Shown here piece after piece: positions 1 to 10,516 of a DNA stretch of 64,000 nt. The translations under genes were made by a program, and so were the position numbers. The DNA lies in assembly GCA_050084515.1 (NCBI GenBank), contig CM114273.1, positions 7,998,001 to 8,062,000 on the forward strand, read 5' to 3'. The first letter of the stretch is position 1; each line of letters starts with the position of its first letter. The notes below the pieces were generated by a model. The model had not been told where the DNA came from. It did not search any database and saw only the letters and a list, made by a program, of their open reading frames with translations. Source of the DNA: Blasia pusilla (lineage: Eukaryota; Marchantiophyta; Marchantiopsida; Blasiales).

Positions 1-411
1 ATCGAGGGGTACCCAGAGTGTACTCGGACGTATTTCCACTTGGCAATTTTGTATGCAGAGGAGTTTTGTGTTTGAGATGCGTTCATCTCTACTAACCGCA
101 AGGTCTCGTTTTTTCCCATCGTCACTGTCAGTGTAGAGGCCGAGACGGTCGCAGAGGATAGTTCTGGTCGTGCAATCTCCAGGTCGCGGTTACAAACAGG
201 AATCTTCCTTGAACAGCAGAACCGATTATCGAAAAGAAGAGAGGGGCTGGAGATCTATTCGTCGGTGGGGCCAATTCTTCTCTGTTCTCAGTCGGGAATG
301 TTAGACCTGTGACCTCATGGTAGTGCAGGTAGCTTCCCGTCTCGGAAGAGCTGGCTCTTGAAATCAAAAATTGTGTAGAGGGGCCGACTGGGTTGGTAGC
401 AATTGAAGAGC
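1..411 (+). other. 5' flank and leader of the NDB gene
   Basis: No gene of its own is visible. The stretch lies directly upstream of the NDB start codon and presumably holds its promoter and leader. No clear TATA box stands out. Antisense reading frames here are shadows of the coding region. Confidence 0.4.
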
Positions 412-2334
412 ATGAGTGCGAGTCGCTTAGCGGCGGCGCTTGTTCGTCGAGCGCGCAAACTCCCGTCCTACACTTCAATATCAGCCCAGACATGGATCTC
501 TCCTCTCCGATCCACCCAATTGGGAGTGGAGAAATTTCACTGTCGAGAGTTCTCCTCTGGAACTCGATCGAGCGGGGAGGAATTTCGGTTGAACCCGATC
601 AGAGCAATCAAGCAGTCGGCTCGATCGTATGAGTACCGGGCGATGATGGTGGCCGCCGCCGCCGCAATCGGAACGTCGGTGGTGGTGCTGGCTGATGAGA
701 AGAAGATCGGAGGAGCTTCGGATCCCGTAGAGGAGAAAACCGAGGCCAAGAAGGAGAAGAAGAAAGTGGTGGTGCTCGGCACAGGATGGGCAGGCATGAG
801 CTTTCTCAAGGGGATCGACACGGAATTGTACGATGTGCGCGTGATCTCGCCCCGAAACTACTTCGTCTTCACTCCGCTGATTCCCAGCGTCACGAACGGG
901 ACCGTCGAGGCTCGCAGCATCGCCGAGCCGATCCGCAGAATGTGCCGGAGCCACAAAAAGGACGTGCAGCTTTACGAAGCCGAGTGCTTGGAGATAGATC
1001 CCGAGAACAAGAGACTCATCTGCCGAGACGTGTCGGAGATCACAGTGAAGGGAAAGGAGGGATTCTCCGTGGACTATGATTACCTGGTGATCGCCGTGGG
1101 AGCAATCTCCAACACATTCGGAATTCCTGGCGTAGTGAACCACTGCCACTTCCTCAAAGAACTGGAAGACGCCGCGAAGATCCGAGAAAGTATCATCAAC
1201 TGTTTCGAGAGCTCCAGCCTCCCCAATCTCAACGACGATGACAGGAAGCGCATGCTGAGCTTCGTTGTCGTGGGGGGCGGGCCGACAGGAGTGGAATTCG
1301 CCGCCGAGCTCCACGATCTCGTGTTCCAGGACATGTCCAAGCTGTATCCGGACCTGCAACCGCTGGTCAGTGTGACAATCATCGAGGCGGTGGATCATAT
1401 TCTGAACTCCTTCGATAAGCGTATCATTGCGTTCGCCGAGAAGAAATTCCAGCGCGATGGATTGCGTGTGAAGACGAATTGCGTAGTGAAGAAAGTGAAC
1501 GAGGGAGAGGTAGTCTACTTCGACAAAGCCGCAGGGGAAGAGGTGTCTCTCCCGTTCGGCCTCACGGTATGGGCCACGGGGCTGGGAACGCGGCCAGTGG
1601 TGACGAATTTCATGCGCCGAGTGGGACAGGCTGACAGCAAAGTGCTCGGGACGGATGAATGGCTTCGAGTGCAGGGTTGCGGTGATGGCTCTGTCTACGC
1701 GATCGGGGACTGCGCGACAATCGAGCAGCGCAAGATCACCGAAGACCTTCTCCACCTCTTCAATCTCGCAGACCAGGACAAGTCGGGAAGCCTCAGCGTG
1801 GAGGAATTTCAGCGGGCAATGGAGGTCGCCAGAGAGCGGTACCCCCAGATCGATCGCTACATGCAGAGCCATCATTTCAAAAGCTTCCGGGACTTCCTCG
1901 AGAGCGATGGATCAGATTCAAACTCGGAGCTCGATCTGGAGAAATTCAAGCAAGCGATGCGGGAAGTGGACTCTCAATTGACGAGGTTCCCCGCTACGGC
2001 TCAGGTTGCGGCGCAACAGGGAGCATATCTGGCCAAGTGCTTCAACCATTTGCCTTTCCACGAGGAGAACGCGGAGGGGCCCAAGCGCGTGAGAGCGGAG
2101 GGCTACCATCGATTCAAGCCGTTCAGGTACAAGCATTTTGGGCAGTTCGCACCTCTGGGTGGAGAGCAGGCCGCAGCTGAGCTACCGGGGGATTGGATTT
2201 CCATAGGTAGGAGCACGCAATGGCTGTGGTATTCCGTGTATGCTAGTAAACAAGTTAGCTGGAGGACGAGAGTGTTGGTATTGTACGACTGGACCAAGCG
2301 CTTGTTCTTTGGTCGGGATTCCAGTCGAATGTGA
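412..2334 (+). CDS. NDB: External alternative NAD(P)H:ubiquinone oxidoreductase (NDB type), mitochondrial
   Basis: Type II NADH dehydrogenase that oxidises cytosolic NADH at the outer face of the inner mitochondrial membrane and reduces ubiquinone without pumping protons. The frame opens at TTG 403, but ATG 412 is the first true start and gives 640 residues. The N-terminus is Arg/Ser/Ala-rich like a mitochondrial presequence, followed by a hydrophobic stretch (about residues 77-93). The first dinucleotide fold has GTGWAG (about 123-128) and the second has VVVGGGPTGVEF. The second fold's strand 2 ends in Glu (TIIEA), which in this family goes with NADH rather than NADPH preference. An EF-hand (DQDKSGSLSVEEF, about 453-465) marks the calcium-regulated NDB group, and a second, degenerate acidic loop follows at about 499-512. 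NDB proteins are usually near 570-580 residues, so this one has a long N-terminus. The gene is intronless here. The stop codon lies in a duplicated segment. Confidence 0.93.
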   Translation: MSASRLAAALVRRARKLPSYTSISAQTWISPLRSTQLGVEKFHCREFSSGTRSSGEEFRLNPIRAIKQSARSYEYRAMMVAAAAAIGTSVVVLADEKKIGGASDPVEEKTEAKKEKKKVVVLGTGWAGMSFLKGIDTELYDVRVISPRNYFVFTPLIPSVTNGTVEARSIAEPIRRMCRSHKKDVQLYEAECLEIDPENKRLICRDVSEITVKGKEGFSVDYDYLVIAVGAISNTFGIPGVVNHCHFLKELEDAAKIRESIINCFESSSLPNLNDDDRKRMLSFVVVGGGPTGVEFAAELHDLVFQDMSKLYPDLQPLVSVTIIEAVDHILNSFDKRIIAFAEKKFQRDGLRVKTNCVVKKVNEGEVVYFDKAAGEEVSLPFGLTVWATGLGTRPVVTNFMRRVGQADSKVLGTDEWLRVQGCGDGSVYAIGDCATIEQRKITEDLLHLFNLADQDKSGSLSVEEFQRAMEVARERYPQIDRYMQSHHFKSFRDFLESDGSDSNSELDLEKFKQAMREVDSQLTRFPATAQVAAQQGAYLAKCFNHLPFHEENAEGPKRVRAEGYHRFKPFRYKHFGQFAPLGGEQAAAELPGDWISIGRSTQWLWYSVYASKQVSWRTRVLVLYDWTKRLFFGRDSSRM

Positions 2335-2536
2335 GCCTCTCTCTCTCTCTCTCCGCTGTATTTCTTCACTTCTCCCTCTCTCTACCTGGTCGCAAAGCCA
2401 CAACACGCGCTACTTGATCGCTGGATTCTCGCTGTCGAATGTGAGTCTCTCTCTCTCTCGTGTTTTACTTCAGTTCTCCCTCTCTCGACCTGGTCGCACA
2501 GCTACGATACGTGCTACTTAATCGCTGGATTCCTTC
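2324..2536 (+). repeat. Tandem duplication (period about 110 bp) spanning the NDB stop codon
   Basis: Two copies begin with GTCGAATGTGAG at 2324 and 2434. Each continues through a CT microsatellite, a CTCCCTCTCTC block, ACCTGGTCGCA and GCTACTTGATCGCTGGATTC (the second copy has slight changes). The NDB stop codon TGA is inside the first copy, so the second copy lies in the 3' UTR. Confidence 0.85.
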
Positions 2537-2863
2537 TCTGTTATGCGGTCATACCGGGGGTACTGCACCTAAATCTCTTGACCTCCCGTTAGAAAAAAGC
2601 TCCCTAAAGCTCCGAACCAACACTTTATATGGTCAGCACTCACATTATATGTCTTCCTCCTCTCATATGATACCTCACTTCTTCCTCTATGTACACCCAT
2701 CCCAGTCTCTAGCACCGTCCAACCGGGTCAATGAGTACAGCCGCCCTGCTGCTTCCATCGTGAGTCCGGGACTCTTTCTTCCTCTCTTTCTGCATCATTT
2801 GTCTGTTCTGCTCACTTTGTGGGATTGGGCCTCTTTGGTGATTCCTCTCTCTCTCTCTCTGTA

Positions 2864-2898
2864 GGTCCCCGTGGACAATAATTATATTCTTTCATTCT
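2864..2898 (+). mobile_element. 3' tail fragment of a LINE
   Basis: GTCCCCGTGGACAATAA followed by a short ATTC-rich tract matches the 3' end of the larger LINE near 57919-57955 in this window. Only the tail is recognisable. Upstream sequence (2540-2860) is CT-rich and shows no coding remnant. Confidence 0.6.
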
Positions 2899-2905
2899 CT
2901 CTCTT

Positions 2906-5900
2906 TCTGCTACCGACTCCTTCCCCCTTGTAGTTTTCTTGATACCTTGCTGGTGACGGTGTGGGATCGGGTCCCTCAACGATTTCTCAACTTCCTCTCC
3001 TCTTTCCTTCTTTATGTGAATTTGACGTCGGTGGATTGGGGGTTGCTTTTTCTTCGTCTCTCTCTGGCTGTTCACGTCTTTTAAGGCAGGGACTATTATG
3101 TTCGTCTATCTTCTACCAGTGAGAGACACCGTGTGGTTCGTCCGTGGGGGTGGTTGTGTGTTGGGAGGGGGGTCCCAGTCCCACGCCCTACCCCAGGCAG
3201 TGAAGGCATGGACGCCTCGCCTTATCCGTGGATGACTTTTATACTCGAGAGAGGCGGGGAGGAGGATGATGTTCCTGACGTTTGTGTGTGTCTTCGAAAT
3301 CGGTTAATGCTCGGGAAAAGCCAAGGCTTTTACTAAAAGAGTTCGAGCCTAGAGGTTGGTGGGGGGTCTAAGACTAGAAGCTGAAAGTGAGGTGAAAAAT
3401 CTGCTCGATAAGTCAAAGTAATCCGAGAGTATGACATCCAGTCGAGACGCCAAGGTAGGCAAATCCACATATCGACATAAGCCTTTGAGCTTCCATTGAC
3501 AATCAAATCGAATCAAATCAACAGCGTGTGACCATTTTCAATTCCACCTGAGGGGTCGTGTGGATATATCATCTCATCTGCATGACATTGCCTAGGTTGG
3601 AAAGGATTGACTAACTCGTATTTCTTAACTCTAGGTGCTAGTCTTGTACACCGAATCATGAATGAGTGCATTGTATCCTCATTTGTTCCTAGGCCATGTT
3701 CGCCATAATATCCTCCTCCTCTTGAAGCGATGGACGTGATTGCACTCTTGCAAGTTTAATTTCCTATTTTGGGCCGTCAGTTGAGTTGAGAACAAATGAG
3801 ACATGGAATGAGAAGTTACCACTTACCGATTTTGAAAGGATGGCCCCTTTTGGCATATTAGGTTAATAAAGACATATTGCACTAAAAGGTAGCCATACAT
3901 GCATATTAATATTAATTCAAGAGTATGCATAAAATATGCATGCTATTAAAAGAGTATTTTTCAAAATGGTGACAATTGAGTGTTCACCATGAGTCATTTT
4001 AAGCTCAAAAATGTATGACGTTTTGGGTTAGAGGGATCATGTATCGTCCCTCACGGGGCCTAACTAGTATGCATATAACTAGTACTTATTGGAGACAATG
4101 AAATGGAAGCATATTTGAGATGAGCATATTTTAAGTTTTGCAAGTAATAGGTCTCAAGGAAAAAGAGGTAGGAATGGGGAATGCCTTGGAGACTTTAGGC
4201 AAAGTGGATCATCATACCTAACATTAGAAACACACATTCCTTATCAAATTTATGGGTTATTGTGGACTTGTTTATTTCTATGAGGCAATCCCTTCATATA
4301 TAATTATGTTTCCTTATCTATAATTGATAGTGTTTATATTTCCATTTTATGTGAGGTATGGTTGTAGTAGTTCTCTTTTCTAGCTAGACCAAAGTCTAGC
4401 ATATTTTGGCCTTGGAGCTTATTGACTCCAAAAGTAAAAGTCGTCCACACTTTTTTTCAATTTTTCAATTTTATTTTTTACTTGGAGGCTTTGTATTCCT
4501 CCTTTATTCAAGCTTTTTTTTTCCCCTTCACATGACTTATTGATCTTTTTGGCATCTAGTATATTATGACAATTTGACACACTTCTTGATTGAGTATTTC
4601 CTTCCCATGTTGAAGTAGAGTTAGAATACCCACCATCTTCCCTAAGCTTTTTGATGGAATCTATGCATGGTGAAGCCTTTTAGGAGAGTCTCAATTGCCA
4701 TCTTTTTAGGGTTTTCACCATGACGATGTGACCTTTCTTCTACAAGAGCACTAGGAAAGTATCTCCTATTTGAAATAATTTCTTGGCGTGTTATATGCAA
4801 ATATGGTGAATCATAGAATCTCTATAACCAATAGTTAACAAAATGTTTAGTTAACAAAATCTATTGAAACTTTCTCCCTCGTGTACATCTCTTTGTATCA
4901 TGAAAAAATATTCCATGGATAAGAGGATATGAAAGAACTCACCAAGGAGCCAAAAAAAGAAAAATTGAGTAAAAACATCACCATATGTTAGAGTAAAAGT
5001 AGAAAGTAGTTAATTTGGAAGGAGGAGCACGAGAAGAAAGAGGAGAACATGGAGGATCACCAAGAGTTTTCTTGGTAGCTATTCCATACCTATTCCGATT
5101 CCATAATCTTGGAACAAGACTCAGAAAAATATTCGATATAGATTTCATGAGAACTTTTCCCAAAAATTATGGAAAATTAAGGTTTTGGATTGCCACATAT
5201 GTAAAGAAAATATGTCACATGAATGATGATGTGTTCATTGGAAAATTTGTGCTCAAATATTTGGGAAGTTTTAGGAGAAAATTACATAATATTTTGTTTA
5301 TGCAAATTCGTGTCTTAGTAAAACCAATTTCGACAAATCCGGTCCTTTCGAAAATCCAGTTTTGTTCTAATATCAATATTCATAGATATCAGGGTTGAAA
5401 CTTTGTGGGTGTTCCTAGGTTGGTGCCATTGTTGTCAATTTTTGTCTTAAGTTTTGGGTGTATTATTGAAGAGTTCACTCCGAACAAGGATGACGTTGTA
5501 TTTTTTATGATCAATATTTTAGCTTTAGAGTCTAGATTGTATGGCTTAGGGTATAGAGCTTAGGGTTTAGGACTTAGGGTGTGGAGTGTAGGGTATATGG
5601 CTGAGGGTTGTCACGTCTTTTAGGATATATCGACGAGTCTAAGTAGAGCACCTTAGAGGATATTAGAGGATAGCCTCAAGAGCTTGAGGACGATCTGCTT
5701 AGGCCGAGGGTAACATGAGAGAGTAGATTTCTCTTTTTTTTGGGCTTATTTGGAGCTATACAGAGAAATTTATTATTTCGGGAAAGTTTCTATTGGGAGT
5801 ATAGTTGACTTTCCACTTTGGAAAGTAGCCCTTGCCCCCCTACAATAGGTTAAGAGCCAAGGAGGTGATCTACAAGCATAGCTTACCATGAAGAGAGCAT

Positions 5901-6022
5901 GGGAGAGGGAAGTGGGTCTACTCAAAGAGGGAGAGCTTTGGATCTCATTCTCTCTCTGTTGAACCACTTGGCATGAGCGAGGGCATGAGGCGTCGTAGTT
6001 ATGGTCCTTCTTGCCTTGTGAG
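2906..6022. other. Intergenic, no gene seen
   Basis: CT- and G-rich DNA grades into AT-rich DNA at about 3.7 kb. Short reading frames are scattered and unconvincing. Near 5560-5600 there are several spaced TTAGGG-like words (one is the plant telomere unit TTTAGGG), too few and too irregular to be a telomeric array. Confidence 0.5.
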
Positions 6023-6543
6023 TACTATGTTTGCATGCAAACATGCCCAACAGTCCCTTGCTCGGGTTTTTTGGATATCTTGGTGGCCCGAGCGGGCTTG
6101 GGACACAAGAACGAATGCGAACTCAAATTAAGGGAGATGGGCAAGGATCAAATTGGTATGTGGGCTATAAGCCCTCGCTTCACCTATATCAACCCTACGC
6201 GTGACCCGCGGCTAGCCCACACAAGAGCCTCCAACGAGGCGTGCACAAAGTGGGCAATTAGCCCACATAAGGCTCCTAGGTGGGCTTGGTCGCAGACCTT
6301 GTGTGCGCTTGGCCTAGGCCAAAGCCGGCCGCATGCTACCTAGAAAAAAAGTGGCAAGAATGGACCATGGGTTCCTAAAATAGGTGAGGGCTCCTACACC
6401 CGGATCTACATTGCGGGTGGGACGCGCTCGTATGCGGGTCGTGGGTACCCGAGCCTGCACAGACATCTCGGTCTTAGGGATGAACATAAGTCTGCAGACA
6501 TTCACATATACATAGATTCGGACTTTATCCATGTGCAACCTTG
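6023..6543 (+). repeat. GC-rich dispersed repeat, copy 1
   Basis: A GC-rich island in AT-rich DNA. It starts with CATGCCCAACAGTCCCTTGC (also near 16750) and ends at 6543 with the terminal sequence ATGTGCAACCTTG. It contains GGCCCG/CGGGC words and a block like GGGATGAACATAAGTCTGCA that recurs in the other copies. It probably belongs to a non-autonomous TIR element family, because the same terminal sequence appears inverted at the other end of better copies (31.8-32.0 kb). No coding capacity is evident. Confidence 0.7.
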
Positions 6544-8532
6544 TAATTAACCTATTCCTCTCATTAGGAAAGTGGGTTTGGTTTTACATAAGAGAGATAG
6601 ATTTGTATAAAAGATTTTGAGTGATCTTGATTTCTTGGAGATATTTTGATACATGGTCGTCTCAATGTTCAGATGTCATGAGTGAGTATGGTATCTTGTG
6701 TATTTGGTGACAGTGATGTGTATGCGATTAACACCTTCTCTCCCAAACTCTCTCCTTGGTGACCTATGCCCATACATAATATCTCCAACATTTTCCTTCA
6801 CTAGTGGGTGAGGAGGACTTTCAAAAATTGAAAGTCAAGCATTCCCAAATTGAATAGGGCAACTTACCTAAATGGTGAGCTCCTTACCTCCCCAAGAGCC
6901 TCATTTTGGCCAATGGATGGGAACATTGATCCTCTTTGGATATATATACGTTGTACAAATATTAATCTGTGCTCAATTATAAATTATGCGATATATCTTA
7001 CCTCTTTGAAGTTATCCAAACATACATGCATTAAAGTGTGGCTTCCTAAAGAGAATAAGAGTGTGTCTTCACCAAGGGTTAGAAGTCATACACAAATTTT
7101 TTTACAATGATAAATATGGGGAAATTAGCGACTACTTTTTCCTAATTAGTTCAAAATATGGCATACTATTTTTCTCATTTAGAGTAAATTATATATAAAT
7201 CCCATAGGATAACTAAGAGACAAAAAGTCAAAAAATTAGGAACCAACTAAATAAATAAAAATCATTTAATGGAAGAGGATCTATGAGATGTATAGTGCAG
7301 CTTGAGGTACATTGAGAAGATTGCATTAATCTAATAGTACTTCCGTGCCAACAATATGTATTGGAATACCTCTTTTATACATATGTGACTTAACTATGCA
7401 CCCATGTGATCAATCTAGAAACATCCTTGCATTTTCCGAAACAAAAAAATCTCCCTTGAGGGAACCCAAAAGAAATGTTTGAAATCTAAATGTGGATGTG
7501 AATTTTCTTGTTTGATTCAATGAAACTTGCGTGCTTACCCTCTTTGTTCCTCTACCACGGAATGAAGGGGTCTTCCCTCCATTTGTTTCCATTCCATGCC
7601 CCACTCACCTCATTCTTATCCTCTACTCCCTCAAATGAGAAAGAGAGAAGAAAAGAGGCAAGCATAAAAGAGCAATGGGAGAACCCATACTAAGTATAAA
7701 TTAAAAAGGGGGACTTAAAAATATAATGCACCAAGGGAGGAGCCGGCCGAATGTGGGAAAAAGTCATGGATAAAGCTAAGTTGTAGATTAGGATATGCCC
7801 ATGTGCAACATTACAAGGTTAGGATACAAGAAAAAAAGAAAATTAAGATACAACAAGAAGAAAAGTGCAAACACCACTTAAAACATCATTTTTTTGAAAA
7901 ATTCAACAATTAAAATTTATACATGAAGAGGAGATTTTTTTACGGCCCGTACACGAATTCATGATGTTTTTTCTCACCATCTAGACTATCCACGTGTCCT
8001 CCACATGTGTTTATCAATTACATTCTCCCCCACCCCTTTCAAAGAGCCGCACACTGGTTAAAAGAACTATTTTAGATTTTTTAAATTCGTGGTATAAAAA
8101 TAATTTCCATGCAAAGTAATATAAGACGGAGTTATGATTGGAACATAGTTATTAATATAAGTGGGCATAATATATGAAAATTTCTCTTTTTCTTAAAAGA
8201 TTTAATAACTTAGTTAAATAAGTTTACTAAGTAGTTTTCAAAAGTGGAAAAAAATTTTAGGAAGAAGATCTAGCCTATGAAACTTAAATCTAAGATAAAG
8301 GTGAAATCTACTAGAGTAATTTTAGATACACAATTTTAATAAGAAATTAAATCTACTTTCTACAAGTTCCGAATGTTTTTTTAACAAAATTTTCCCAAAC
8401 TTAGTTTTCTTGCTCGTACTCATGCGACCGCGAGAGGCTGTTATATCTTTGCTCCGAATAAGCATTTTTAGTTTTAGCCTAAGCAGATATTTTGAGCTAC
8501 TAAAATGGAGTCATTGAAGTTAGCGGGCATCT
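6544..8532. other. Intergenic, no gene seen
   Basis: AT-rich DNA with short unsupported reading frames. No domain, repeat array or RNA gene was recognised before the tRNA. Confidence 0.5.
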
Positions 8533-8604
8533 GCGTTTGTAGTCCAACGGTTAGGATAATTGCCTTCCAAGCAATAGACCCGGGTTCGACTCCCGGCAGA
8601 CGCA
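8533..8604 (+). tRNA. trnG-UCC: tRNA-Gly (anticodon UCC)
   Basis: A 72-nt cloverleaf without intron. The acceptor arm GCGTTTG pairs with CAGACGC with one G-U wobble, and discriminator A is at 8604. The anticodon arm is TTGC-CTTCCAA-GCAA (anticodon TCC), and the T arm contains GGTTCGACTCC, which also serves as the pol III B box. The A box is TAGTCCAACGG. CCA is not encoded, as expected for a nuclear gene. From family knowledge, plant nuclear tRNA-Gly(UCC) normally has C at position 5, and here it is T. The gene stands alone. Confidence 0.95.
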
Positions 8605-8619
8605 CTTCTGTTCCAAAAA

Positions 8620-8624
8620 TTTTT
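8620..8624 (+). terminator. Pol III terminator of tRNA-Gly
   Basis: A run of five T starts 16 nt after the tRNA 3' end, the usual RNA polymerase III stop signal. Confidence 0.7.
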
Positions 8625-10516
8625 ATCGAGAATCTCGGGCCAGTGCCGGAGTTGAGTGGCCCTGGCAGGGCCCTACGTATGCAATGGGCAACTTCGGACG
8701 GGATCTCCTTTTGGACGGGATTTCCTAACTCCAACCCGGGCCTCCTAGCTCCGGAGTTAAGTGGTCCAACCCTAAAAAGGGTTGAGGTCCACTCAAACGG
8801 ATATGCTTAACTAAAGGTGAGCTTTACTGTTTGGGAGCACTCTATGTTCTTTTGAGTCCGGTACCATGGATATAGGATGCTCAGATGCATGTGCTACTAG
8901 ATAGCACTCCGAATTTGGAGTGTTTGAAGAGCTACGGTTATAACCCGTGAAGTGTTTGCAAATCAACAAGAAGTGTTCTCTCTTCAAACAAGCTCACTTT
9001 TAGAGGTAATCTTTTATGCTCAATTTATCATACGCTACCAGATAGCGCTCCAAATTCACAAGCTGCGGAATACACCAATCCGATAGGTGCATGTATCATC
9101 ACGTAGGTGTGAAAATGATCACATGGATGATAAAAGCACGTTCCTTCATGCATGCATGCATGCGTCTACGATCGGATGATTAATAGTCTACAGGTGATTC
9201 ACAGCGCGTGCTTCATTTGATTAGTGGGAGGGTTTCACACAGCGCCTCGACTGCTTAGTATTCGTATATGGCTGCTAATCGCCCTAGTGCGGGAATAACC
9301 GACTGCGGCGATTGTGATGCACTGTGAGATAATCCACGTTATGTTGTGATCATACACTTTAACTGAGTGGTATGGATCCGAAAGAGAAGAGGCGAGGAAT
9401 GGTCATTTGTCCCGTGAAGACTTCCGCACAGATGTCGTTCGTCTGAATGGGTCGATGAGGTTCTGGCTCGGCTTGGAAGGTCTACGCTCGTAGAGCTTGT
9501 AACCTATCCACTAGATTATTAATATGAAACTAATGAATTGGAACCGCTATTTGGAATTTCATGGCCGCACATACACACCGATCGCACACGCCTACGTATG
9601 GACGTCGCATGAACACTCGTGAAACTCACCGCTCCGTGTACATTTCTTTCTACTTCGGTCTTCAAAAGTCACCGCCACATCCAAGTGACATCTTCGACTG
9701 ATTCACACCTAGTTCTCAATATTCACCCGAGTGCGTAATTTTGGACTAGAGCTTAGCTTCGAATTCATGATCAGAAAATCTCATGAATAATTTCAGATGC
9801 ACATTGTCCAGTTTTAGTATTTTGTAATTCAAGAATCAAGATGACCCACATGGAGTTTTCCTAATGAAATCGTCTAGATAATGATCCTGTACATCGCGAA
9901 GCGCAGCTATGGAGGTTGCACTCGGAATCAAGAAGTAGCTGCACCTAGAATCAAGAAAAGGATTACGAAGAAAGAAATCTGGTTTATCACAGTTCTACTG
10001 TCACGAAAAACAAACGATGTTGATCATGAAGTCGCGTTCACTCGCCAACCTTCTATCTAAGCCGCCCGGTTCTACAATTACACATGGATATGCAACTCCA
10101 CGTTTACTCGAGGATTCACGACGTGCGAGCGCATTCAGTGGGTTTCCTGCACAACCAGTTGAAAGCAATTAAATTATGAAGCAGCATAAGTCGATCCATA
10201 GTAAACGTCCAAAAGGTTTACTTGAGCACTTCAACTCAGCCCGCTGGGGCTGACTTGCAGGTCCATCGATATTCGTCAGGAAATCCTACATGCTTGATGG
10301 TGCACGGATACACTCTACAAAGTCTTCCTCTAGTCGTGACATCATTTGAGTAGGGTCAGACAACAGAGATGGAATGACATTGGGCCAGTTCTTGCACAGA
10401 CTGTACGCCAGTGCAAGAACCACACTGAAAGTACAAGGGTGCCTTGGAGAATGTACTTACCGGCATATCCATATGTATGCATTTAATTAGCAGGGACCGA
10501 ATGATTATATCGATCA
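8625..10516. other. Intergenic and F-box 3' flank
   Basis: No gene seen. It holds a small palindrome AACCCTAAAAAGGGTT near 8770, a short direct repeat around GCTACTAGATAGC (8893 and 9031) and a (CATG) microsatellite at 9147-9163. The right part presumably includes the 3' UTR of the minus-strand F-box gene. Confidence 0.45.

Noticed and set aside
403-411. TTG start of the NDB frame
   Set aside because: Plant nuclear genes start at ATG with rare exceptions, and ATG 412 lies nine bases downstream with a good presequence.
481-1875. 464-codon open frame antisense to NDB
   Set aside because: It is a shadow of the GC-rich NDB coding strand. No domain, and NDB is clearly the real product.
5540-5600. 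Telomere-like TTTAGGG words
   Set aside because: Only one exact unit with irregular spacing, so not an interstitial telomere array.
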